From Treponema sp. (GTDB lineage Bacteria; Spirochaetota; Spirochaetia; Treponematales; Breznakiellaceae), in contig JAIRRR010000210.1 of NCBI GenBank assembly GCA_031255875.1, positions 1 to 7,250 on the forward strand: DNA of 7,250 nucleotides. Reading direction: 5' to 3'. Every line of letters begins with the position of its first letter. Position 1 is the stretch's first letter. Under the pieces are notes generated by a model. The model was not told where the DNA came from. It searched no databases and saw nothing but the letters and a program-made list of their open reading frames with translations. This document shows, piece after piece, positions 1-5,774 of the stretch. A program made the translations under genes and the position numbers.

Positions 1-99
1 AATGGTGGGGAACGCCATTACCGCCAAGTAAATCGCCAAAGCCGGCAGAACCAGGATGATGTAGGAAACACGTTCCTCTTTTCTCGAAGACAGATCCAT
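1..99 (-). CDS. Sugar ABC transporter permease, N-terminal fragment (MalF/UgpA-like)
   Basis: Only the first 33 codons lie in the window; the gene runs off the left edge. The visible protein has a short charged cytoplasmic head (MDLSSRKEER) and then a hydrophobic stretch, about residues 12-33, containing LPALAIYLAVMAFP. This is the usual opening and first membrane helix of CUT1-type sugar permeases, where a charged head leads into an 'LPAL...P' helix. The ATG at 97-99 is supported by a good ribosome binding site (AAGGAG, 106-111 on the complement) six bases upstream. It follows the binding-protein gene on the same strand, which fits the order binding protein, permease, permease of these importers. 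The role is inferred from this short fragment plus context; the substrate cannot be read from it. Confidence 0.75.
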   Translation of the reverse strand, partial: MDLSSRKEERVSYIILVLPALAIYLAVMAFPTI

Positions 100-142
100 G
101 GAGAGCTCCTTGACGAAAATGGTCGGTCCGCATCTTAATACA

Positions 143-176
143 AAAGAGGCTGGTCCGGGTCGGGAACAGCCTCTTT
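143..176 (-). terminator. Hairpin with T-rich tail between binding protein and permease genes
   Basis: A perfect 10-bp inverted repeat (AAAGAGGCTG at 143-152, CAGCCTCTTT at 167-176) encloses a 14-base loop. Read leftward, the second arm ends in CTCTTTTGTATT, so it looks like a rho-independent terminator with a modest U-tract. It lies about 75 nt after the binding-protein stop and 44 nt before the permease start. Within one operon it would more likely act as a partial terminator or attenuator, lowering permease expression relative to the binding protein, than as a full stop. Confidence 0.5.
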
Positions 177-181
177 CTGGC

Positions 182-212
182 CTCCGGGAACCCCATGCCG
201 GGGTTCCCGGAG
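182..212 (-). promoter_or_regulatory. Strong 13-bp perfect inverted repeat, intercistronic mRNA hairpin
   Basis: CTCCGGGAACCCC (182-194) and GGGGTTCCCGGAG (200-212) form a perfect GC-rich stem with a 5-base loop. It begins 38 nt after the stop codon of the binding-protein gene and sits only six bases from the next hairpin. It has no T-run of its own. Intercistronic hairpins placed just after the binding-protein gene are known in sugar operons (malE-malF of E. coli) to protect the upstream message from 3' exonucleases. That role here is inferred from position and stem strength. Confidence 0.6.
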
Positions 213-250
213 CTTCCCATAAAAGCTGGCGCCGTTTCCAGCTTCGCCCG

Positions 251-1597
251 CTATTGCTTTGCCTTCCAGGACTCAAAGGCCTGCTGGGCGGCGGCGGCTA
301 TCTGCTGGGGCGTCGCGGCCCCCATGCCTATGGCCTGGAGGCCGTCGTTTATGGGGACGTGGATTTCAGCGTCAAACACGCCGTCAATTACCGCGGTGGT
401 GGTATCGTACTGGGACGCGAGGTTCCCTCCGGCTACCTGGAGGGGTTCCAGGGTAAGCCCGGTGACATCTATGTCGGTCCGGGTGGGCGTGGTGATTCCG
501 CCGGTTTCCAGGAGCCAGGTCTGAATCTCCTTGCCCGAAAGCCATTTAACCAGTTCCCAGGCGGCGGCTTCCTGTTCGGAACCTGCGGGTACCGCCGCGG
601 AGATGCCCCAGCCCGTGCCGAGAATGCCGGAAGTGGATTTGTTGAGTTTCGCGTCTTCGATGTCCGGGAACACGGTAATAGCGAAATCCCTCTGCCGTTC
701 CGGGTCGATAAGGCCCTCGCCGGTGGACTTGTCCGTGATGAACGCGGCGATACGCCAGTCGCCGTCCACGAGATAGGCGCCCCGGTTGGTGGCGAACTGG
801 CCGACCACGCTGCCGTAGTCGGTGGTAAGCGAGTCTCTGCTGAGGACGCCGTCGTCGTACAGGGTCCTGACAAATTCAAGGGCTTTGACAAAGTCGGGGT
901 CGGTGAATTTCGCCTCGCCGCTGAGAATTTTCTTCTCCCAGCCTTCGCCGCCGAAACGGCCGGCAATGAGGGAGAAGAGGCAGCTCTGCATGACCCAGGT
1001 ATCCTGGTTTGCCATGAGCACGGTCTGGTAGCCCTTGGCGCGGAGCACGGGCACCTGGGCCTTTAGTTCGGCATAGGTCCTGGCGGGCTGGAGTCCGGCG
1101 TCCCTGAGCACTTCGTTATTCACGTAGAAGGCGTGGCTGCTCGTTATGGCCCGGGGGAGTATGCCGATGTAGCCCGCGCCCTGGGCGTTGGGATCGAGCG
1201 CGCCGGGGAGCATCACGGAACCGAGCCCGTCTTTCTGAATGAGGGGGCCGAGGTCCTTGAGCAGATGCTGGGTATGCAGGGTGGTAGACCGCCCGGAAGG
1301 CCAGGCGTAGACCACGTCCGGGAGCTGCCCGGCCGCAGCGTAGGCCTCTATCTTGTTGTGGAAAGGCTCGTTGAAGAGGTCTTCCCGGACAACCCCGATA
1401 TCCGGGTGGTTTTGGGAAAATTTATCCCAAACATCGGTTATCTCCTGGGCCGAATTAGCTATGGTCAGATCGAGATAATTCAATACCCGCACTTCGGGAC
1501 CGGAAACGGCGCTCTGGCCCTCCTTTTTGCACCCGGCTGCGGCAAAAACCAGCAGGGCCGACAATCCCAGAACGATTGTCTTTTCAGTTATTTTCAT
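251..1597 (-). CDS. Extracellular solute-binding lipoprotein, family 1 (sugar ABC importer)
   Basis: The 448-residue protein is probably the substrate-capturing part of the ABC sugar importer whose permease begins just downstream. It has a lipoprotein signal: a basic start (MKITEKT), a hydrophobic core at about 8-21, and the lipobox AAGC with the lipidated Cys at residue 23, followed by KKEG. The lipobox has Ala rather than Leu at -3, a relaxed form common in spirochaetes. The mature part, about 426 residues, has the family 1 layout: an early beta-strand (VRVLNYLDL), a helix ending in F-x-x-x-x-P-D-I (FSQNHPDI), the 'AAAGQLPDVVYAWP' segment at about 87-100, and a late GTGWGIS segment near 326-332. 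The ATG is chosen because CGGAGGA (1601-1607, complement) lies just upstream and a consensus promoter sits about 30 nt before it. The ligand is unknown; the divergent GH94 phosphorylase suggests a beta-linked disaccharide such as chitobiose or cellobiose. Confidence 0.9.
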   Translation of the reverse strand: MKITEKTIVLGLSALLVFAAAGCKKEGQSAVSGPEVRVLNYLDLTIANSAQEITDVWDKFSQNHPDIGVVREDLFNEPFHNKIEAYAAAGQLPDVVYAWPSGRSTTLHTQHLLKDLGPLIQKDGLGSVMLPGALDPNAQGAGYIGILPRAITSSHAFYVNNEVLRDAGLQPARTYAELKAQVPVLRAKGYQTVLMANQDTWVMQSCLFSLIAGRFGGEGWEKKILSGEAKFTDPDFVKALEFVRTLYDDGVLSRDSLTTDYGSVVGQFATNRGAYLVDGDWRIAAFITDKSTGEGLIDPERQRDFAITVFPDIEDAKLNKSTSGILGTGWGISAAVPAGSEQEAAAWELVKWLSGKEIQTWLLETGGITTPTRTDIDVTGLTLEPLQVAGGNLASQYDTTTAVIDGVFDAEIHVPINDGLQAIGMGAATPQQIAAAAQQAFESWKAKQ

Positions 1598-1611
1598 AGA
1601 TCCTCCGTAAT

Positions 1612-1641
1612 TTGGAATGCTTTTACATCATGAATTATAAT
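1612..1641 (+). promoter_or_regulatory. Candidate promoter for the GH94 phosphorylase gene
   Basis: TTGGAA (1612-1617, four of six consensus bases) and TATAAT (1636-1641, full match) are separated by 18 bp on the plus strand. Transcription would start near 1648 and give a leader of about 145 nt before the ATG at 1794. The -10 box overlaps that of the opposite promoter through the palindrome ATTATAAT (1634-1641). It is the best plus-strand candidate in the gap, but the -35 match is modest, and the -10 match comes partly free from the palindrome. A weaker alternative -10, TATATT at 1700-1705, lacks a partner. Confidence 0.4.
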
Positions 1642-1662
1642 ATTTATGCGGTAAACTGTCAA
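1634..1662 (-). promoter_or_regulatory. Consensus sigma-70 type promoter for the binding-protein operon
   Basis: On the minus strand, TTGACA (1657-1662) and TATAAT (1634-1639) match the housekeeping consensus at all twelve positions with the optimal 17-bp spacer. The expected start site is near 1627, giving a leader of about 30 nt that carries the ribosome binding site at 1601-1607. Such a strong core promoter implies high expression unless a repressor blocks it. I could not identify a clear operator. Confidence 0.85.
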
Positions 1663-1741
1663 ATAGAAAATATACCGGGAAAATGAAGGCGCCTTGCGCT
1701 ATATTTATGTAAGGAACCGGCGTATTCTCCGAACGGAACGG

Positions 1742-1761
1742 GGCCGTTTTCAAAAACAGCC
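1742..1761 (+). other. Weak imperfect hairpin in the phosphorylase leader
   Basis: GGCCGTTT (1742-1749) can pair with AAACAGCC (1754-1761) with one C-A mismatch and a four-base loop. It ends 21 nt before the ribosome binding site (AAGGA, 1783-1787). No T-run follows directly, so it is not a good terminator. It is listed because it is the only visible structure near the phosphorylase start; a role is doubtful. Confidence 0.2.
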
Positions 1762-1793
1762 GGACAGGGCTTAAATTTTCTTAAGGAACTGCA

Positions 1794-4235
1794 ATGCGTT
1801 ACGGTTATTTTGATAATGAAAAACGCGAGTACGTGATCGATCGTATTGATGTACCGGTTTCCTGGACCAACTACATAGGGGTAAAGGATCTGTGCGGGGT
1901 GTTTAACCATACCGCCGGGGGCTACCTGTTTTACAAAACACCGGAATACCACCGGATCTCCCGGTTCAGGCCCAACGGCGTGCCCATGGACCGCCCGGGG
2001 CATTATGTGTATATCCGGGATGACGGCGACCGCAAATCTTCCGGCAGGGGGAAAGAGGCGGGCGGCGACTACTGGTCCCTTTCATGGCAGCCCGTGGGCA
2101 AGGGGCTTGGCGAGGCCAAGTACCTCTGCCGGCACGGGCTGTCGTACGTCAAGTACCAGTGCGAGTATTCGGGCATACAGGGCGAGCAGAAACTTTTCAT
2201 CCCAAAAGACGAGCCGGTGGAACTGTGGGATATTAGACTTAAGAACAATTCCGGGAGGAGGCGGGAGCTTTCCGTTTTCGGCTATCTTGAATTTTCGTAC
2301 CACCATATCGATATGGACAATAAAAACTTTCAGATGAGCCTTTACTCCTCCGGTTCTTCCTGCGAGGACGGGATAATAGAATTCGATCCGTTTTACGAGT
2401 CCGGCGGGGAACAGTTTTTCACTTTCGCGGGAACTTACGCGGATGACTACGACTGCATGAGGGACAGATTTATCGGCCCTTACCGCAGCGAAAACAACCC
2501 TGCCGCGGTGGAGCAGGGATACTGTTCCATGTCAAGCGAGCTTGGGGGGAATCACTGCGGGGCCCTGCGGAAGGGCATCCGCCTGGAAGACGGGGAAGAA
2601 GCCCGGCTCGTCTTTGTCCTGGGCGAGGGGAACCGCGCCGCAGGGGAAAGATTCCGCAGCAAGTACGCCGATTTCAAAACAATCGACAACAGCTTTGCCG
2701 CGCTCGCGGAATTCTGGGACAAGAAGCTCGGGAAACTCCGTATTGAAACCCCCAGCGAGGCGATGAACACCATGCTCAATATCTGGACTCTGTACCAGTC
2801 CGAAATCAACGTGATGTTCTCCAGGTTCGCCAGCTTTATCGAAGTGGGGGGCCGGACGGGCCTTGGGTACCGGGACACGGCCCAGGACGCCATGTGCATA
2901 CCCCACTCGAACCCGGAAAAGTGCCGGAGCCGGATAACGGAACTGCTGAAGGGCCTTACAGGCGCGGGTTACGGCCTGCACCTTTTCCAGAGCGAGTGGT
3001 TCGAGGAGCAGCAGCCCGCGCCCTTCAAGTCCCCGACGGTGGTGCCCGCGCCGGACCGGAAGAGCTTTGTCCACGGCCTTGAAGATACCTGCGCCGACGA
3101 CGCGCTCTGGCTGGTACCGGCTATCACCGAATATATTAAAGAGACCGGGGACCTGGGCTTTGCGGAAGAAACATACGGTTACGCGGACGGGGGAAGCGGC
3201 ACTGTTTACGAGCATATGACAAAGATCCTTGATTTTTCCGCGTCCCAGGTGGGAAGCCACGGGATCTGCAAGGGGCTCCGCGCCGACTGGAACGACTGCC
3301 TCAACCTGGGCGGCGGGGAAAGCGCCATGGTGTCGTTCCTGCACCACTGGGCGCTGCTCCATTTCGCGGGCCTCGCGGAACGGCTGGGCAGGGCTGAAGA
3401 CGCGGGAAAGTACCGCGCCCTGGCGGGAAAAGTACGCGTCGTCTGCGAAAAGGAGCTTTGGGACGGGCGGTGGTACTGCCGGGGAATCACCGCCTCGGGG
3501 AGGAAGATAGGAACCGCCGCGAACGAGGAGGGGAAGGTGTTTATGGAAAGCAACACCTGGGCGGTACTGTCCGGCGCGGCGTCCAGGGAGCGGGGGCTTT
3601 CCGCCATGGACGCTGTGGACGAGTACCTCTACACCCCCTACGGGCTCAAGCTCTGCTCCCCGGCTTATTCCAGGCCCGATGACGAAATCGGCTTTGTTAC
3701 CAGGGTCTACAAGGGTCTCAAGGAAAACGCGGCTATTTTCAGCCATCCGAACCCCTGGGCCTGGGCGGCCGAGGCGGTCCTGGGCAGGGGGGACCGGGCG
3801 CTGAAATTCTACGACGCGCTCTGCCCCTGCCTGCAAAACGACCGTATAGAAGTCCGGGAATCCGAGCCCTACTCTTACTGCCAGTTTGTTGTGGGCCCGG
3901 ACCACAGCGCGTTCGGCCGCGCCCGGCATCCCTTTATGACAGGCTCCGCCGGCTGGAGTTATTTCGCCGCCACCCGCTATATCCTGGGCATACGCCCGGG
4001 CTACGACAGCCTCTGCATCGATCCCTGCATCCCAAAAAACTGGAAGGGCTTTAAGGCCGAGCGGGTCTGGCGCGGGGCCCTTTACGAGATTAGCGTGGAA
4101 AACCCGCAAGGCGTAAGCAAGGGGGCGGCGTCCTGCGCGTTAAACGGGAAACCGCTTGCCGTGAGAGACGCGCTCGCCCTGGTCCCGGCCCAGAGCAGCG
4201 GCAGCAGAAACCGTGTTAAAGTGGTGATGGGATAA
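1794..4235 (+). CDS. chbP: GH94 glycoside phosphorylase, N,N'-diacetylchitobiose phosphorylase type
   Basis: The 813-residue cytoplasmic enzyme (no signal peptide) is predicted to split a beta-1,4-disaccharide with phosphate into an alpha-sugar 1-phosphate and a free sugar. The closest family I recognise is Vibrio chitobiose phosphorylase, about 801 residues. Matching stretches include YGYFDNxxREYVI at the start, DRPGHYVYIRDD near 67-78, SRFASFIEVGGRTGLGYRD (343-361), GLRADWNDCLNLGGGES around 495-511, and FSHPNPWAW (649-657). The order is an N-terminal beta-sandwich (about 1-290), a helical linker, an (alpha/alpha)6 barrel (about 320-740) and a C-terminal beta domain. By remembered alignment, Asp501 is the general acid, His651 and Thr716 bind phosphate, and Arg354, Asp361, Trp499 and Val638 line the sugar pocket. 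Cellobiose phosphorylases read SFFETGIGRGMGFRDSNQD instead, which argues against that activity. The start has AAGGA (1783-1787) six bases upstream. An extra segment of about 11 residues near 78-92 is absent from the Vibrio enzyme. Exact substrate is inferred; glucose-based substrates remain possible. Confidence 0.88.
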   Translation: MRYGYFDNEKREYVIDRIDVPVSWTNYIGVKDLCGVFNHTAGGYLFYKTPEYHRISRFRPNGVPMDRPGHYVYIRDDGDRKSSGRGKEAGGDYWSLSWQPVGKGLGEAKYLCRHGLSYVKYQCEYSGIQGEQKLFIPKDEPVELWDIRLKNNSGRRRELSVFGYLEFSYHHIDMDNKNFQMSLYSSGSSCEDGIIEFDPFYESGGEQFFTFAGTYADDYDCMRDRFIGPYRSENNPAAVEQGYCSMSSELGGNHCGALRKGIRLEDGEEARLVFVLGEGNRAAGERFRSKYADFKTIDNSFAALAEFWDKKLGKLRIETPSEAMNTMLNIWTLYQSEINVMFSRFASFIEVGGRTGLGYRDTAQDAMCIPHSNPEKCRSRITELLKGLTGAGYGLHLFQSEWFEEQQPAPFKSPTVVPAPDRKSFVHGLEDTCADDALWLVPAITEYIKETGDLGFAEETYGYADGGSGTVYEHMTKILDFSASQVGSHGICKGLRADWNDCLNLGGGESAMVSFLHHWALLHFAGLAERLGRAEDAGKYRALAGKVRVVCEKELWDGRWYCRGITASGRKIGTAANEEGKVFMESNTWAVLSGAASRERGLSAMDAVDEYLYTPYGLKLCSPAYSRPDDEIGFVTRVYKGLKENAAIFSHPNPWAWAAEAVLGRGDRALKFYDALCPCLQNDRIEVRESEPYSYCQFVVGPDHSAFGRARHPFMTGSAGWSYFAATRYILGIRPGYDSLCIDPCIPKNWKGFKAERVWRGALYEISVENPQGVSKGAASCALNGKPLAVRDALALVPAQSSGSRNRVKVVMG

Positions 4236-4274
4236 AAAGACAGGGGGGCCTCGGCGGGTTATTATAAGTACGCG

Positions 4275-5030
4275 CTAACACGACAGCCCTGCGAGTTCCT
4301 TCTCCGATACCGCAAGCTCGGCGGCTATTGCTTCCCGTACTCTGTCGCTTAATGCCTGGCGCCTGTCCCCGGGGGGAATATCCCTGGTCATGACCGGCTT
4401 TCCAAAGGCTATCCATACCGGCACAGGTTTTACCCTGCCGGTTTTTTCAAAGACTTCGTAGCTGCCGGTTATGGCGATAGGGACTATCGGCGCATCCGCC
4501 TCGGTTGCCAGTTTGAAGGAACCCGGGCGGAAGGGAAGCAGGCCCTGGCCTCTGCTGCGGTGGCCTTCGGGGAAAATCAGCATAGAATCCCCGGCTCGTA
4601 TGCGCCCGGCCCCGGTCTTGATTGCGGCCAGGCCTTTGCGGGTATTTTTTCTGTCTATAAAAAACCCGCCCATAAGGGCAATCCAAAAATTCAGAAGAGG
4701 GACAAACGCCAGCTCCTTCTTCGTAATAAAACCGATCGCGCGCCCCGCAGCGGCAAGGATCAGCAAAATATCGAAATAGCCGCAGTGGTTGCTTACAAAG
4801 CAGAGGCCCCCTTCCCGGGGAATATTTTCCCTGCCTCGTACCCTGATGTCGCAGCCCGTTAGGCGGATCAGCATCCACGCCCAGGTATATGCAATCCGGC
4901 TGGTCAGAAACGACACGCAGCGCCTAAGCCCCAGGCATTTCATGATGAACAGCAGCAGCCCCAGCGGGGTAACGGCAATAACCGTCAGGCCGACAATCAG
5001 AAATATAAACGCTGTTTTTATAAATTCCAT
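4275..5030 (-). CDS. plsC: 1-acyl-sn-glycerol-3-phosphate acyltransferase (PlsC/LPLAT family)
   Basis: The 251-residue membrane-associated enzyme is predicted to transfer an acyl group to the sn-2 position of lysophosphatidic acid, making phosphatidic acid for phospholipid synthesis. The N-terminus is hydrophobic (about 6-31) and would form one membrane helix or hairpin. The acyltransferase signature follows: NHCGYFD (81-87, the catalytic His82 and Asp87 of the HX4D motif), FIDRKN (124-129), FPEGHRSR (153-160, phosphate binding) and APIVPIAITG (180-189). Length fits the family (about 240-260). The ATG is preceded by AAAGGAG (5038-5044, complement) at a normal distance. It lies 36 bp after the HAD gene and is probably co-transcribed with it; it converges on the phosphorylase gene with only 39 bp between stops and no clear terminator. 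Family assignment is firm, but other lysophospholipid or lipid A-type acceptors within the family cannot be excluded. Confidence 0.9.
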   Translation of the reverse strand: MEFIKTAFIFLIVGLTVIAVTPLGLLLFIMKCLGLRRCVSFLTSRIAYTWAWMLIRLTGCDIRVRGRENIPREGGLCFVSNHCGYFDILLILAAAGRAIGFITKKELAFVPLLNFWIALMGGFFIDRKNTRKGLAAIKTGAGRIRAGDSMLIFPEGHRSRGQGLLPFRPGSFKLATEADAPIVPIAITGSYEVFEKTGRVKPVPVWIAFGKPVMTRDIPPGDRRQALSDRVREAIAAELAVSEKELAGLSC

Positions 5031-5066
5031 TGGCCGTCTCCTTTCCCCCAGGCGGCGCAGCCGGCC

Positions 5067-5693
5067 TTAGGGAAGAATCCCCAGGTTTTTCAAATTTTCC
5101 CGGGCGGTCCCCGCGCCCTGCCACAGGTACGCCGTTATGCCCAGGCCCCGCGCCCCTTCCACATTGGCCGGCACATCGTCAAAGAAAACAACCCTGTCCG
5201 GCGCGCAGCCCAGGGCGTCTACCAGTACCTGGTAGATCTCCCGCTCGGGCTTAAGGAACCCGCAGCGGCAGGAAAAAATGCACGGATCGCAAAGATCGAA
5301 CACCCGGAAAACGTCCCGCTCCAATTCAAGGAAATCGTGGGGCATGTTGGAAAGTATCCCGAGCCTGTACCCCGCCCCTTTGATTTCGCGCATAAGCTCT
5401 TCCGTCTCGTTGTTTATAACGGCCCAGCTGTGGACGTCGATCCGGGCGATCCGGTCCGCCAGCGCGTCAAAATCCCGGGCGTCCGCTGCCGGAGCGCCTG
5501 CCTCCCGCATTATCTTCCGGTAATAATCCCTGCCCCGCATGCTGCCCCGGTCGTAATCGTCCCGGTACTTCATGCGTATCTTTTCAAAAATACCCGAAGG
5601 CACGCCCGCAAGGCGGGCCATCTCCTCCTGCGATTCTTCGACGGGATCCAGGCTAATCACTCTCCCGTAGTCAAACACTACCGCCTCGAACAT
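5067..5693 (-). CDS. HAD-superfamily hydrolase, subfamily IA, YihX-like
   Basis: The protein (208 residues from this start) is a probable cytoplasmic phosphatase acting on a small phosphorylated metabolite. The four HAD motifs are visible: VFDYGRV with nucleophile Asp8, ILSN with Ser115 (motif II), FLKPEREIY with Lys148 (motif III), and VFFDDVPANVEGA with Asp172 and Asp173 (motif IV). A helical cap lies between motifs I and II, as in subfamily IA. The second Asp of the usual DxD is Gly10; E. coli YihX, a sugar-1-phosphate phosphatase, also has D-x-G, so this need not mean inactivity. An in-frame ATG at 5709-5711 would add six residues. It has no ribosome binding site, whereas the chosen ATG (5691-5693) has a weak GGGA and places the nucleophile at the usual residue 8; the choice is not firm. 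It follows carB by about 80 bp and precedes plsC by 36 bp. The substrate is unknown. Confidence 0.82.
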   Translation of the reverse strand: MFEAVVFDYGRVISLDPVEESQEEMARLAGVPSGIFEKIRMKYRDDYDRGSMRGRDYYRKIMREAGAPAADARDFDALADRIARIDVHSWAVINNETEELMREIKGAGYRLGILSNMPHDFLELERDVFRVFDLCDPCIFSCRCGFLKPEREIYQVLVDALGCAPDRVVFFDDVPANVEGARGLGITAYLWQGAGTARENLKNLGILP

Positions 5694-5774
5694 GACTCTA
5701 TTTTCCCACATATCGGCGGGTTTGTAAATACGGGCGTTTTTGTTGCCGGCGATTGCGCGAAGCGCGACAGGCTG

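Noticed and set aside
98..1066. Long open frame on the plus strand opposite the binding-protein gene (322 codons)
   Set aside because: It lies antisense to a clear family 1 binding lipoprotein, has Gly/Arg-rich composition with no family motif, and arises from GC-rich third positions on the other strand.
2532..4109. Long minus-strand open frame opposite the phosphorylase gene (525 codons)
   Set aside because: The GH94 motifs are all on the plus strand; this frame shows no recognisable domain and is an expected shadow in GC-rich DNA.
1794..4235. Annotation of the GH94 protein as cellobiose phosphorylase
   Set aside because: Active-site stretches such as SRFASFIEVGGRTGLGYRD and RVYKGLKENAAIFSHPNPW follow chitobiose phosphorylase, not the cellobiose enzyme. 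Kept only as an alternative.
4236..4274. Bidirectional terminator in the convergent gap between the phosphorylase and plsC
   Set aside because: The 39 bp contain a G-run and an AT patch but no inverted repeat that I could pair convincingly.
5750..5768. Small GCGC-GAA-GCGC hairpin after the carB stop as a terminator
   Set aside because: The stem is only 4 bp and no T-run follows on the minus strand.
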